A DNA stretch of 32,395 nucleotides from Actinomycetes bacterium (GTDB lineage: Bacteria > Actinomycetota > Acidimicrobiia > Acidimicrobiales > GCA-2861595), in the NCBI GenBank assembly GCA_023264975.1, contig JAHFUS010000026.1, positions 17,915 through 50,309 of the forward strand, written 5' to 3'. Shown piece by piece: positions 7,551-15,902 of this stretch. Both the position numbers and the translations under genes were made by a program. Numbering within the stretch: the stretch's first letter is position 1; every line of letters starts with the position of its first letter. The notes beneath the pieces are model-generated. The model was not told where the DNA came from, made no database searches, and saw only the letters and a list, made by a program, of their open reading frames with translations.

Positions 7551-8078
7551 GTGGCCCGAGCGGCCCTCCGAGCGGGAAGCACCACTGGTCGATCATCCCA
7601 TGGGAATGGTCGACCACTGAGCGCCTCACTCAGCGATGACACCACCACCGCCCGCCTCGGCATCTACCTCGCCATCGCCTTCGGTGTGCAGCTGGTGTGC
7701 CACCTCCTCGGCGTGGGCCTCGCAGGCGGTGGCGCCCGCATCGAGTGGGTGCACCCGTTCCTGATCGCCCTGTCGGCGGCCCTGGCCTGCGGCGTGCGCC
7801 AGGCCCGCACCCTGCTGCTCGTCGTCACGTTCGTGTTCATGACGCTGGCCAGTTTCCTCGTGGTCATCGCCTTCACCAAGTGGTCGCCGCTCGGCTTCGT
7901 CCTGGCGACGGGACTGATGTTGCTGGCGGCCGCGCAGATGGTGGCGCTGGCGTTCACTGTGCCCGAGGCGGGGCTGGCGGCCGGCGTTCCGGAGCACTGG
8001 CGGACGTGGGCGACGAGCGACTGGCTCCACCTCACGCTCCTGTTGGCCGGTCTGGTGGCCGCCTTCACCGCCGTCTGA
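7551..8078 (+). CDS. Small multi-pass membrane protein of unknown function
   Basis: I do not recognise a family. From GTG 7551 it has 175 residues with a hydrophilic N-terminal about 35. Four or five hydrophobic stretches follow: around LGIYLAIAFGVQLVCHLLGVGLA-like sequence (shown here only as the region 7647-7720), then near HPFLIALSAALACGV, LLLVVTFVFMTLASFLVV, ATGLMLLAAAQMVALAF and LTLLLAGLVAAFTAV. The C-terminus is at the last membrane segment. The start is uncertain: no good ribosome site precedes 7551, and no ATG is in frame before the first membrane segment. The gene converges on ispH. Confidence 0.7.
   Translation: MARAALRAGSTTGRSSHGNGRPLSASLSDDTTTARLGIYLAIAFGVQLVCHLLGVGLAGGGARIEWVHPFLIALSAALACGVRQARTLLLVVTFVFMTLASFLVVIAFTKWSPLGFVLATGLMLLAAAQMVALAFTVPEAGLAAGVPEHWRTWATSDWLHLTLLLAGLVAAFTAV
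7583..7619. other. Long imperfect stem-loop after plsC
   Basis: The arms 7583-7596 and 7606-7619 pair in 12 of 14 positions (core GGTCGA / TCGACC) around the 9-base loop CCCATGGGA. It begins about 50 bases after the plsC stop. If the next gene uses its GTG at 7551, the hairpin lies inside coding sequence. If that gene starts later, it is a plausible end for the scpA-plsC transcript. No T-run follows. Confidence 0.45.
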
Positions 8079-8082
8079 CGCC

Positions 8083-8114
8083 GGCGCGGCGCACGGCGGC
8101 CGGTGGACCGCGCC
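8083..8114. terminator. Candidate bidirectional hairpin between convergent genes
   Basis: GGCGCGG (8083-8089) and CCGCGCC (8108-8114) form a perfect 7-bp stem in the 53-base gap between two genes that converge here. There is no T-run, as is common for actinobacterial 3' ends, so termination is inferred from position. Confidence 0.4.
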
Positions 8115-8131
8115 AATGCCCCAGTGATGGG

Positions 8132-9205
8132 TCAGACGTCGAAGGATGTGATCTGTGCCGGCACCGTGGCGGCCGAGAGCACGTCCAGAACGTCGCTGGC
8201 GGCGAGGGCCCTGTCGTCGGCCAGCGGCGCCGTGGGGTCGGCCGGCACGAAGAGCGATGCGCTCACCGCCAACACGGCAGCCCGCAAGAGGTCGCGCAGC
8301 TCGCGGGGCGGCGGGAAGTACTCGTCCTCGTCGGTGACGGCGACCAGTTCGACGCCGCCGGCCGGCGCAAGTCTCTCGATCACGGCCCGCACCAGCTCCT
8401 CGGGAGCGGACGCGCCCGCGGTGACGCCGACGATGCCGCCGAGGTCGTCCGGCACCTCGTCGGCCCCGTTCACACGGACCACCACCGGGCACACCGTCCG
8501 GGCCACGTTCTCCAACGCCCGGGTGTTCGACGAGTTTGGCGACCCGATGACGACCAGGGCGTCGGCCCTGGTGGCGATGGCCTTCAGCGCTGCCTGGCGG
8601 TTGGTGGTGGCGAAGCACAGGTCGCTGCGGCCGGGCATCCACATCTCGGGGAAGCGCCGGGCGGCGGCGTCGCGGACACCGCTCCAGTCGTCCATGCTCA
8701 ACGTGGTCTGGGCCAGGAAGGCCACGGGCTCGTCGGGGCCCAGTGCCAGGGCGTGCACGTCGGCCTCGGTCTCCACCAGGCGGACGGCGCCGGGCGCCAC
8801 GGCCATCGTGCCCACCGCCTCGTCGTGGCCCTCGTGCCCCACGTAGACGACCGTGTAGCCCTTGCCCGCCCGGACCTTGACCTCGTGGTGGACCTTGGTG
8901 ACGAGGGGGCACACGGCGTCGATCACCACGCCGCCGTGCGCCCTCGCGGCAGCCACCACGTCGGGCGCCGAGCCGTGGGCGCTGAGCATGAGCGGCGCGC
9001 CCTGGGGCACCTCGTCCACGTCGTTCACGAACACCACGCCGAGGCGGCGGAAGCGGTCGACCACGATCTGGTTGTGGACGATCTCGTGGTAGCAGTACAC
9101 GGGCGGGTCGAAGACCCGCACCATCCACGCCAGGGCCTTGATGGCCATCTCCACGCCGGCGCAGAACCCGCGGGGAGCGGCCAGGAGCACCTTGTCGACC
9201 GGCAT
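8132..9205 (-). CDS. ispH: 4-hydroxy-3-methylbut-2-enyl diphosphate reductase (IspH/LytB)
   Basis: Iron-sulfur enzyme of the last MEP-pathway step, making IPP and DMAPP from HMBPP. The 357-residue protein has the three cluster cysteines in their conserved contexts: PRGFCAGV (Cys15), DAVCPLVTKVH (Cys99) and SDLCFATTNRQ (Cys197). HEIVHN (40-45), the AQTTLS threonine and GHDEAVGT with the proton-relay glutamate are also present. It is divergent from the DUF512 gene. A TAGCCT box 7 bases before the ATG suggests a leaderless transcript. Confidence 0.96.
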   Translation of the reverse strand: MPVDKVLLAAPRGFCAGVEMAIKALAWMVRVFDPPVYCYHEIVHNQIVVDRFRRLGVVFVNDVDEVPQGAPLMLSAHGSAPDVVAAARAHGGVVIDAVCPLVTKVHHEVKVRAGKGYTVVYVGHEGHDEAVGTMAVAPGAVRLVETEADVHALALGPDEPVAFLAQTTLSMDDWSGVRDAAARRFPEMWMPGRSDLCFATTNRQAALKAIATRADALVVIGSPNSSNTRALENVARTVCPVVVRVNGADEVPDDLGGIVGVTAGASAPEELVRAVIERLAPAGGVELVAVTDEDEYFPPPRELRDLLRAAVLAVSASLFVPADPTAPLADDRALAASDVLDVLSAATVPAQITSFDV

Positions 9206-9212
9206 GGTTCCC

Positions 9213-9218
9213 AGGCTA
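9213..9218 (-). promoter_or_regulatory. Candidate -10 box for ispH
   Basis: On the minus strand TAGCCT ends 7 bases before the ispH ATG (9203-9205), which would give a leaderless or near-leaderless mRNA. The same hexamer precedes the divergent DUF512 gene. Confidence 0.5.
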
Positions 9219-9319
9219 TGGCCCCTCGCTGGGCGGACCGGTCAGCCGGATGGGACCGCCGTGGTACCGATGGGCGGGCCGCAGCGGGAGGCGGTCCGAG
9301 GAGCTGGAGCCGCGGGCAG

Positions 9320-9325
9320 TAGCCT
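9320..9325 (+). promoter_or_regulatory. Candidate -10 box for the DUF512-der operon
   Basis: TAGCCT ends exactly 6 bases before the ATG at 9332. It is the same hexamer, and nearly the same spacing, as for ispH on the other strand. A leaderless start is the simplest reading. Confidence 0.5.
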
Positions 9326-9331
9326 GGACGC

Positions 9332-10777
9332 ATGTCGCTGCCTCGGGTGGTGGCCGTGGCCGACGGGTCACCGGCCGCCCGGGCCGACCTGCGTCCCGGC
9401 GACGAGATCGTCGCCCTCTCCGGCCAGGTGCCCCGTGATGTCATCCAACTCCAACTGCTCACCGACGAGGCCGACCTCGAACTGGAGGTGAGCCGCGGGG
9501 GACTCGAGTTCACCGTCATCGTGCAGAAGGCGGCGGGCGAGCCCCTCGGCGCCGAGTTGGCGTCGGCCCTGTTCGACAGGGTGCAGACGTGCGACAACCA
9601 CTGCGAGTTCTGCTTCATCCACCAGCTCCCGCCGGGGATGCGCAAGAGCCTCTACCTAAAGGACGACGACTACCGGTTGTCGTTCCTGTACGGCAACTTC
9701 ACCACCCTCACCCGCTTCACCGAGGCCGACCTCGAAAGGGTCGTCACCGAGCGCCTCAGCCCCCTCTACGTGAGCATCCACGCCACCGATCCCGACGTCC
9801 GTGCCCGCATGCTGCGCAACCGGCGTGGCGCCACCAGCCTGCGTTGGCTGCGGGCCCTGCTCGACGCCGGAATCGCCGTGCACGGCCAGGTGGTGGTGTG
9901 CCCCGGCGTGAACGACGGGGCCGTGCTGCACGACACCCTCGCCGGCGTTCTCGACGAGTACCCGGAGCTGGCGAGCGTGGCGGTGGTGCCGCTCGGCGTG
10001 AGCCGGTGGTCGCACGAGTCGGCCATGCGGCCGCATAGGGTCGACGAAGCTGTCGCCGCTGTCGAGGCCGTGCACGAATGGCAGCAGCTCTTCCACCGGG
10101 TGCTCGGCCGGCGTGTCGCCTTCGCGGCCGACGAGTACTACCTCCTGGCCGGCCGGCCCTTCCCCGACGCCGAGGCGTACGAGGGATTCGCCATGCACGA
10201 GGACGGCGTGGGCATGGCTCGCCTGCTGGCCGTGCAGTGGGACGAGCCCGTCACCGGCCTGCCCTCAGCTGCGCCGAGCGTGTCGCCCGGCGGGCCGTCG
10301 ATGTCGGACCGCGGCGGCGCGGCAGTGGCCCGGGGCGGGTTCTTCGCCTGGGTGGACGGTGCGCCGGCCGAGGGTTACCGCGCGCCCCGTGCCCCCGGCC
10401 TTGTCGACCCGTCGCGACGAGCCGTGGACGGCGCGCCCATCGGCGTGCTCACCGGCGCCTACGGGGCCCGTGTGCTGGGCCCGCTGGTCGACGCCCTCGG
10501 GCGCGACGACGTGCGCCTGGTGCCCGTCGACAACCGGTTCTTCGGCGGCAACATCGGTGTCACCGGCCTTCTGGTCGGCGAGGACCTCGCCCGAACCCTG
10601 GCCGACGAGCCCGAGGGACACCGCTATCTGCTCCCCGACGTGTGCCTGTCCGGCGGCGTGTTCCTCGACGGCCTCACGCCGGCCGACCTGCCCCGCCCGG
10701 TCGAGGTCGTGGCGGCCGACGGCCGCTCGCTGCGTCGTGCTCTCGAACTTCGACAGGAAGCAGCGGTGGTGTCATGA
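9332..10777 (+). CDS. DUF512 radical-SAM protein with N-terminal PDZ domain
   Basis: A 481-residue protein of a family widespread in Gram-positive bacteria, with no firmly established reaction. Residues 1-about 65 form a PDZ-like domain (DGSPAARADLRPGDEIVALSG). A cysteine cluster CDNHCEFC follows (Cys87, Cys91, Cys94), fitting a radical-SAM 4Fe-4S site, then LYGNFTTLTRF and LYVSIHATDP. The DUF512 domain occupies the C-terminal half. The stop overlaps the der start, and der adjacency is recurrent for this family. A role near ribosome assembly is therefore only a guess. ATG 9332 is supported by the promoter spacing. Confidence 0.9.
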   Translation: MSLPRVVAVADGSPAARADLRPGDEIVALSGQVPRDVIQLQLLTDEADLELEVSRGGLEFTVIVQKAAGEPLGAELASALFDRVQTCDNHCEFCFIHQLPPGMRKSLYLKDDDYRLSFLYGNFTTLTRFTEADLERVVTERLSPLYVSIHATDPDVRARMLRNRRGATSLRWLRALLDAGIAVHGQVVVCPGVNDGAVLHDTLAGVLDEYPELASVAVVPLGVSRWSHESAMRPHRVDEAVAAVEAVHEWQQLFHRVLGRRVAFAADEYYLLAGRPFPDAEAYEGFAMHEDGVGMARLLAVQWDEPVTGLPSAAPSVSPGGPSMSDRGGAAVARGGFFAWVDGAPAEGYRAPRAPGLVDPSRRAVDGAPIGVLTGAYGARVLGPLVDALGRDDVRLVPVDNRFFGGNIGVTGLLVGEDLARTLADEPEGHRYLLPDVCLSGGVFLDGLTPADLPRPVEVVAADGRSLRRALELRQEAAVVS

Positions 10778-12120
10778 GTGCAGCAACGAAGCCCGTGAAG
10801 GTGGTGACCGCCAAGCCGGTGGTGGCGGTGGTCGGGCGACCCAACGTGGGCAAGTCAACCCTCGTCAACCGCATCATCGGCCGGCGGGAGGCGATCGTGG
10901 AGGAGCGGCCGGGCGTCACCCGCGACCGTAAGCTGCTCGACGCCGAGTGGAGCGGCCGGGAGTTCACCCTCGTAGACACCGGCGGGTGGCTGGCCAACGA
11001 CGACCCTCTCGACCGCCAGGTCAGCGCCCAGGCCGAGCGGGCCATCAAGGAGGCCGACCTGTTGCTGGTGGTCGTCGACGCCGCGGTGGGCGCCACCGAC
11101 GAGGACGAGCGTGTGGCCCGCCTCCTGCGCCGGTCCGGCAAGCCGGCGCTGCTGGTGGCCAACAAGGTCGACTCGCACAACCGCGAGTCCGACGCATGGG
11201 CACTGACCCGCCTGGGCCTGGGCGACCCATGGGTGGTGTCCGCCCTGCACGGGCGGGGCGTCGGTGACCTCCTCGACGCGGTGGTCGGCCTGCTGCCACC
11301 GCTCCCGGAGGTCGACGAGACCGACGACGCCGAGGGTGTCGAGGCCGAGGCGGAGCCGCCCAGCGTCGCCATCGTGGGCCGGCCCAACGTCGGCAAGTCC
11401 ACCCTCTTCAACCGTTTGGTGGGCGACGAGCGCTCGGTCGTGCACGACATGCCGGGCACCACTCGCGACAGTGTCGACACGCTCATCGAGACCGAGATGG
11501 GCCCGCTGCGGCTCATCGACACCGCAGGCATGCGGCGCAAGGCCCGCAACAGCGAGGGCCCCGAGTTCTACTCACTCGTGCGGGCACTGCGAGCCATCGA
11601 CAAGGCTGACGCGGCGGTGCTGGTGATCGACGCGTCCGATGGCATCACGGCGCAGGACCAGAAGTTGGCGGAGCGCATCGACGCCGCGGGCAGCCCCGTG
11701 GTGATCCTGCTCAACAAGTGGGAACTGCTCGACGCCGAGGAGCGCGAGAACGTGCGTGTGGCGCTGGCCGATCGCCTGTCGTTCCTCGGCTACGCCCCGG
11801 TGCTCAAGGTGAGCGCCCGCAGCGGTCTCGGCGTGCACAAGCTGGTGCCCGCCCTCGGCCAGGCCATCGACGCCTACCACCGCCGCATCCCCACGGCCGA
11901 GCTGAACAAGGTCATCCAGGACGCGCAGCTGGCCCACCAGTCGCCCACTGGCAAGGTGCTCTACGCCACCCAGGGCGCCACCGACCCGCCCACGTTCACC
12001 CTCTTCGCCAGCCGGGCGCTGCCCCAGACCTACCTGCGCTACCTCGAGCGCAAGATCCGGGAACACTTCGGATTCGGCCCCACCCCCCTCAAGCTGCGGG
12101 TGCGCCGGCGAGACGGATGA
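10774..12120 (+). CDS. der: Ribosome biogenesis GTPase Der (EngA)
   Basis: Essential tandem-domain GTPase for 50S subunit maturation. The 448-residue protein contains two G domains, each with GRPNVGKST (residues 21-29 and about 202-210). G4 motifs are NKVD and NKWE, and a C-terminal KH-like domain ends KLRVRRRDG. The ATG at 10774 makes an ATGA overlap with the upstream DUF512 gene; a long upstream extension in this frame is out-of-frame DUF512 sequence. A 15-residue lead (rich in Lys, Val and Ala) precedes the first strand. Confidence 0.96.
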   Translation: MSAATKPVKVVTAKPVVAVVGRPNVGKSTLVNRIIGRREAIVEERPGVTRDRKLLDAEWSGREFTLVDTGGWLANDDPLDRQVSAQAERAIKEADLLLVVVDAAVGATDEDERVARLLRRSGKPALLVANKVDSHNRESDAWALTRLGLGDPWVVSALHGRGVGDLLDAVVGLLPPLPEVDETDDAEGVEAEAEPPSVAIVGRPNVGKSTLFNRLVGDERSVVHDMPGTTRDSVDTLIETEMGPLRLIDTAGMRRKARNSEGPEFYSLVRALRAIDKADAAVLVIDASDGITAQDQKLAERIDAAGSPVVILLNKWELLDAEERENVRVALADRLSFLGYAPVLKVSARSGLGVHKLVPALGQAIDAYHRRIPTAELNKVIQDAQLAHQSPTGKVLYATQGATDPPTFTLFASRALPQTYLRYLERKIREHFGFGPTPLKLRVRRRDG

Positions 12121-12240
12121 GCGGCACGGCCGCCCTGCGAGCGTCCTTGCGGACCGCACACTGGTCGGCGTACGGCTGCCGCGCCGGCAACGCCCGGCTG
12201 ACCGGATGCCGCCTCCGTCGGTGGCCAGGCAGCGGGAAAG

Positions 12241-12246
12241 TAGCGT
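12241..12246 (+). promoter_or_regulatory. Candidate -10 box for the phosphatase gene
   Basis: TAGCGT ends 9 bases before the ATG at 12256. It lies at the end of a 135-base gap after der that holds no gene I can support. A start site within about 3 bases of the start codon is expected. Confidence 0.4.
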
Positions 12247-12255
12247 GAATCCGGC

Positions 12256-13341
12256 ATGGTGAACCGACCCGTCCTGCTGGTCGTCGCCGTCGGATGCCTT
12301 GTCGCGGCCGCCGTCTGGGGCCGCTCGGCCCTCCGGCTGGAGCGGGCCCTGCGCCGAATCACCCACAGCGAGGGCGCCACCGGCTCGGGTACCACCGCAG
12401 CACGGCTGGGCTTCCGCAAGGAGGTGCACACGACCGCCCTGTACGTCGTGCTTGCCCTCGGCCTCGGGGTGGCCTCGTTCTCGGAGAAGGCGGAGTTCGA
12501 CCTCCCGCTGTTGCTGCTCGTCGTCCCGGTGGGCATGTCGCTGCGCTACGGGAGCCAGATCCTGGCCGAGGCCCGCCTCACCGAGGAACGGTGGGTGCTG
12601 GAGCGCAGGGCCCAGGAGGTGCTCGACCAGCAGAGCGAGCTCACGCCCATGCGGTGGTCGGCCCGGCTGGCGCCCGACGACCTGCCCGCCATCCAGGGCT
12701 TCGAGGTCGCCCACCTCTACGAGCCCGGCATGGGCGCCATGGCCGGCGACTTCTACGACCTGTTCCCCAACGGTACCTCCCGGCTGGCCGCCGTGATCGG
12801 CGACGTGGCCGGCCACGGCATCGAGCCGTCGATCACCGCCTTCCAGGTGAAGTACCTGCTGCGGGTGTTCCTCACCCAGTACCGCGATCCGGCCCAGGCC
12901 ATCGAGGAGCTCAACGTGGTCCTGTCCGCCCAGGGGCGGCCCGAGGACCTGGTGTCGTTGTGCGCGGTGGTGTTCGACCAGGCTGCTGCCACCCTGCGGT
13001 TCGCGTCGGCCGGGCACCCGCCTGCATGGGTGTGGCACGACGGCGAGGTGAAGCCGCTGCGGGCCACCGGTCCGTTGCTCACCCTCGACCCGCACGGCGC
13101 CTACTTCAGCCGTGAGATCGACCTCGATCCGGGCGACGTCCTGCTCCTCTACACCGACGGCCTCACCGAGGCCCGCTCAGGCGATCAGCTGTTCGGTGAG
13201 GAGCGCATCGCCCAGATCCTGCGACGCGATCCGGGCGAGGAGCTCACCTCCTTGTGCAAGAGCCTGCTCGAAGGAGCGAGGGACTTCGCCTCCGAACCAC
13301 TGAGCGACGACGTGGCCATCCTCGCCATCCGCAGGACCTGA
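12256..13341 (+). CDS. Membrane-anchored PP2C/SpoIIE-type serine phosphatase
   Basis: A PPM-family protein phosphatase like RsbU/SpoIIE, expected to dephosphorylate an anti-sigma-factor antagonist and so tune an alternative sigma factor. The 361-residue protein has an N-terminal hydrophobic helix (VLLVVAVGCLVAAAVWG) and two more around residues 57-100. Metal-site motifs follow: MAGDFYDLF, GDVAGHG, SAGHPP, LLYTDGLTEA and the final LSDDVAILAIRR. No PAS, GAF or response-regulator input domain is visible, so the membrane part may be the sensor. No sigma factor or STAS protein is next to it. It is followed after 4 bases by the carboxylase gene. Confidence 0.88.
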   Translation: MVNRPVLLVVAVGCLVAAAVWGRSALRLERALRRITHSEGATGSGTTAARLGFRKEVHTTALYVVLALGLGVASFSEKAEFDLPLLLLVVPVGMSLRYGSQILAEARLTEERWVLERRAQEVLDQQSELTPMRWSARLAPDDLPAIQGFEVAHLYEPGMGAMAGDFYDLFPNGTSRLAAVIGDVAGHGIEPSITAFQVKYLLRVFLTQYRDPAQAIEELNVVLSAQGRPEDLVSLCAVVFDQAAATLRFASAGHPPAWVWHDGEVKPLRATGPLLTLDPHGAYFSREIDLDPGDVLLLYTDGLTEARSGDQLFGEERIAQILRRDPGEELTSLCKSLLEGARDFASEPLSDDVAILAIRRT

Positions 13342-13345
13342 TCAG

Positions 13346-14890
13346 GTGACGGAGACCGACGCCGGCTCGCCGGATGTGCAGGGCGCAGCGGAGCGGGCGC
13401 TACGGGGCAACCTGGACAAGGGCGCGGCCCGGCTGGCCGAGCAGAACAAGTTGTTCGTGCGCGACCGCATCGCGCTGCTGGTGGACGAGGGATCGTTCGT
13501 GGAGGACGGGCTGCTGGCCAATGCCGTCGCTCCAGGCGGTGACCTCCCGGCCGACGGCGTGGTCACCGGGTGGGGCACGGTCGACGGCCGGCCCGTGTGC
13601 GTCATGGCCAACGACGCCACCGTGAAGGCCGGGTCGTGGGGCGCCCGCACCGTCGAGAAGATGGTGCGCCTCACCGAGTACGCGCTGGCCCACGAGCTGC
13701 CCGTCTTCTATCTGGTCGACTCGGCCGGCGCCCGCATCACCGACCAGGTGGAGCTTTTCCCAGGCCGGCGGGGTGCGGGCCGCATCTTCTACAACCAGGT
13801 CCGCCTGTCCGGGAAGGCGCCCCAGGTCTGCTGCCTGTTCGGCCCGTCGGCCGCCGGCGGCGCCTATGTCCCGTCGTTCTGCGACGTGGTGTTCATGGTG
13901 GAGGGCAACGCTTCCATGTACCTCGGGTCGCCGCGCATGGCAGAGGTGGTGGTGGGTGAGAAGGCCACGCTCGAGGAGATGGGCGGGGCCCGCATGCACG
14001 CCAGTGTCTCGGGCTGTGGCGACAACCTGGCGGCCGACGACGGGGCGGCCATCGAGGCCGCCCGCCGCTGGTTCTCCTACGTGCCGAGCTCGTGGCGGGA
14101 GTCGCCGCCGGCGGCCGAGCCGGCGCCCCCGGCGTCTGAGCTGACGGCGTCGATGATCCCCGAGTCCGAGCGGGCGGGCTACGACATGCACGACGTCATC
14201 GACGCCCTGGTCGACGAGGGGACGCTGTTCGAGATCAAGCCGCTGTGGGCCACCGAGGTGATCGTGGCGCTGGCCCGCATCGACGGGCGGGTGGTGGGCG
14301 TTGTGGCCAACAACCCGGCCCGCAAGGGCGGCGTGCTGTTCGTCGACTCGGCGGACAAGGTGGCCCGATTCGTGTGGTGGTGCGACGCCTTCAACGTCCC
14401 CCTGGTGTTCCTGGCCGACGTCCCCGGCTTCATGATCGGCACGCAGGTCGAGCGCCAGGGGATCATCCGCCACGGGGCCAAGATGGTGAGCGCCGTCGCC
14501 GAGGCCACCGTCCCCAAGATCTCGGTGATCGTGCGCAAGGCCTATGGCGCCGGCCTGTACGCCATGGCTGGGCCGGCGTTCGAGCCCGACGCCTGCATCG
14601 CCCTGCCGTCGGCCAAGATCGCCGTGATGGGCCCGGAGCCGGCCGTGAACGCGGTGTACGCCAACCACATCGCCGCCCTGGGGACGCCCGAGGAGCGCAT
14701 CGCCTTCGTTGCCGCCAAGCGCACCGAGTACGAGGCCGACGTCGACCTGCTGCGCCTGGCGTCGGACCTGGTGATCGACGCAATTGTGCTGCCCGAGGAC
14801 CTGCGGGACGAGCTGATCGCCCGGCTGGCGCTGGCCGAGGGCAAGGACCGCCGCTTCTCCGATCGCCGGCACGGGGTGCCGCCGGTATGA
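13346..14890 (+). CDS. Acyl-CoA carboxylase, carboxyltransferase (beta) subunit
   Basis: Carboxyltransferase that moves CO2 from carboxybiotin to an acyl-CoA, methylcrotonyl-, propionyl- or geranyl-type. The 514-residue length fits. Crotonase-fold signatures are visible: GPSAAGGAYVPSFCD in the first half, then DVPGFMIGTQVERQGIIRHGAKM and KAYGAGLYAMAG in the second. The neighbouring HMG-CoA-lyase-like gene suggests a leucine-degradation (methylcrotonyl-CoA) role, but no biotin carboxylase partner is in the window and substrate cannot be fixed from sequence. GTG 13346 lies 4 bases after the phosphatase stop. Its stop overlaps a 31-codon reading frame (ATGA). Confidence 0.9.
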   Translation: MTETDAGSPDVQGAAERALRGNLDKGAARLAEQNKLFVRDRIALLVDEGSFVEDGLLANAVAPGGDLPADGVVTGWGTVDGRPVCVMANDATVKAGSWGARTVEKMVRLTEYALAHELPVFYLVDSAGARITDQVELFPGRRGAGRIFYNQVRLSGKAPQVCCLFGPSAAGGAYVPSFCDVVFMVEGNASMYLGSPRMAEVVVGEKATLEEMGGARMHASVSGCGDNLAADDGAAIEAARRWFSYVPSSWRESPPAAEPAPPASELTASMIPESERAGYDMHDVIDALVDEGTLFEIKPLWATEVIVALARIDGRVVGVVANNPARKGGVLFVDSADKVARFVWWCDAFNVPLVFLADVPGFMIGTQVERQGIIRHGAKMVSAVAEATVPKISVIVRKAYGAGLYAMAGPAFEPDACIALPSAKIAVMGPEPAVNAVYANHIAALGTPEERIAFVAAKRTEYEADVDLLRLASDLVIDAIVLPEDLRDELIARLALAEGKDRRFSDRRHGVPPV

Positions 14891-14982
14891 CCGTCACGGC
14901 GTTCCCGGTGCGGGAACGCACTCCACAGCGTGAGTTCCCGTACCCAGAAGCGACGGGGCCGATCGGAGCGGACCGGCTTTGA
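14887..14982 (+). CDS. Possible coupled 31-residue small protein
   Basis: A 31-codon frame begins at ATG 14887 in an ATGA overlap with the carboxylase stop and ends at TGA 14980-14982, overlapping the TTG start of the lyase gene (TTGA). It begins MTVTAFPVRERTPQREF and ends IGADRL, with no recognisable domain. The exact fit at both ends matches the coupling used elsewhere in this region, so it may be a translational relay to the TTG start. It could also be a chance frame. It contains a strong hairpin at 14899-14919. Confidence 0.4.
   Translation: MTVTAFPVRERTPQREFPYPEATGPIGADRL
14899..14919. other. Perfect 9-bp hairpin between carboxylase and lyase genes
   Basis: GCGTTCCCG (14899-14907) pairs with CGGGAACGC (14911-14919) across the three-base loop GTG. 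It starts 8 bases after the carboxylase stop. There is no T-run. It may set the relative expression of the two genes, as an mRNA 3'-end stabiliser or weak terminator. Confidence 0.5.
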
Positions 14983-15893
14983 CGGCCTCGCCCGCCCGGG
15001 AGGTCCGGATACGAGAGGTCGGGCCCCGCGACGGCCTGCAGGTCGAGGCCCCTGTACCGGTGGAGGGGCGGGTGCGGTTGGTGGCGGCGCTGGTGGCGGC
15101 CGGCGTCCGCCATGTGGAGGCAGCCGCCTTCGTGTCGCCCACGGCGGTACCGGCGATGGCGGGGGCGGCCGACGTCATGTCAGCGCTGGAGCAGCGCCGT
15201 GACGACGGTGTCACCTACGCCGTGCTCGTCCCCAATGCGGAGGGGGCGCGGCGGGCCACCTGGTGCCACCAGGTCACCTTCACACTGTCGGCGTCGCCCG
15301 GCTACAACGAGCGCAATGTGCACATGAGCATCGACCGGTCGGTCGACGAAGCCGCCACGGCCGTGTCGGTGCTTGCGCCACGGGGTATCCCTGTCGACGC
15401 AGTGGTGTCGTGCGCGTTCGGCTCCCCGTTCGAGGGCGACATCGACCCGGCCGACGTGAACGCACTGGGAGAGCGGCTGCTCGGCGTGGGGGTGACGACG
15501 CTCACATACGCCGACACCACCGGCATGGCCACCCCGCGCCGCATCGCCGACCTGCTTGCCTCCACCGGGCCGGACGTGGGCCTGCACCTCCACGACACCC
15601 GGGGCACGGCGCTTCTCAACGCCTACGCCGCCTACGGCCTTGGTGTCCGCCGCTTCGACACGGCGCTCGGCGGCCTGGGCGGGTCACCGGCCGTGGCCGG
15701 CGAGCCGGGTGGGGCGGGCGGCAACCTGGCCACAGAAGACCTCGTCCACCTGCTCGACGATCTGGGCGTGACGACGGGCATCGACCTTGAGCGGCTCCTC
15801 GACGCCACCAGGCTCGTGGCCGAGCTGGTCCGACACGCAGTGCCGAGCAGGCTGGCGGCGGCCGGGCCCCGCGCCCGCACGTCGCCGGCGTAG
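14979..15893 (+). CDS. HMG-CoA-lyase-like protein with Cys-to-Ser active-site change
   Basis: Member of the DRE-TIM aldolase/lyase superfamily closest to 3-hydroxy-3-methylglutaryl-CoA lyase, which cleaves HMG-CoA to acetoacetate and acetyl-CoA. The 304-residue product has the metal and substrate residues: PRDGLQ (Arg17, Asp18), HLHD (His203, His205) and GNLATED (Asn249). The catalytic-loop motif, normally GLGGCP, reads GLGGSP, placing Ser236 at the conserved cysteine, and the loop is about four residues longer. A second usual cysteine (FGCP) is also Ser (FGSP, Ser149). The TTG start at 14979 overlaps the preceding small frame. Function may differ from classical HMG-CoA lyase. Confidence 0.82.
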   Translation: MTASPAREVRIREVGPRDGLQVEAPVPVEGRVRLVAALVAAGVRHVEAAAFVSPTAVPAMAGAADVMSALEQRRDDGVTYAVLVPNAEGARRATWCHQVTFTLSASPGYNERNVHMSIDRSVDEAATAVSVLAPRGIPVDAVVSCAFGSPFEGDIDPADVNALGERLLGVGVTTLTYADTTGMATPRRIADLLASTGPDVGLHLHDTRGTALLNAYAAYGLGVRRFDTALGGLGGSPAVAGEPGGAGGNLATEDLVHLLDDLGVTTGIDLERLLDATRLVAELVRHAVPSRLAAAGPRARTSPA

Positions 15894-15902
15894 GCGGCGG
15901 CG

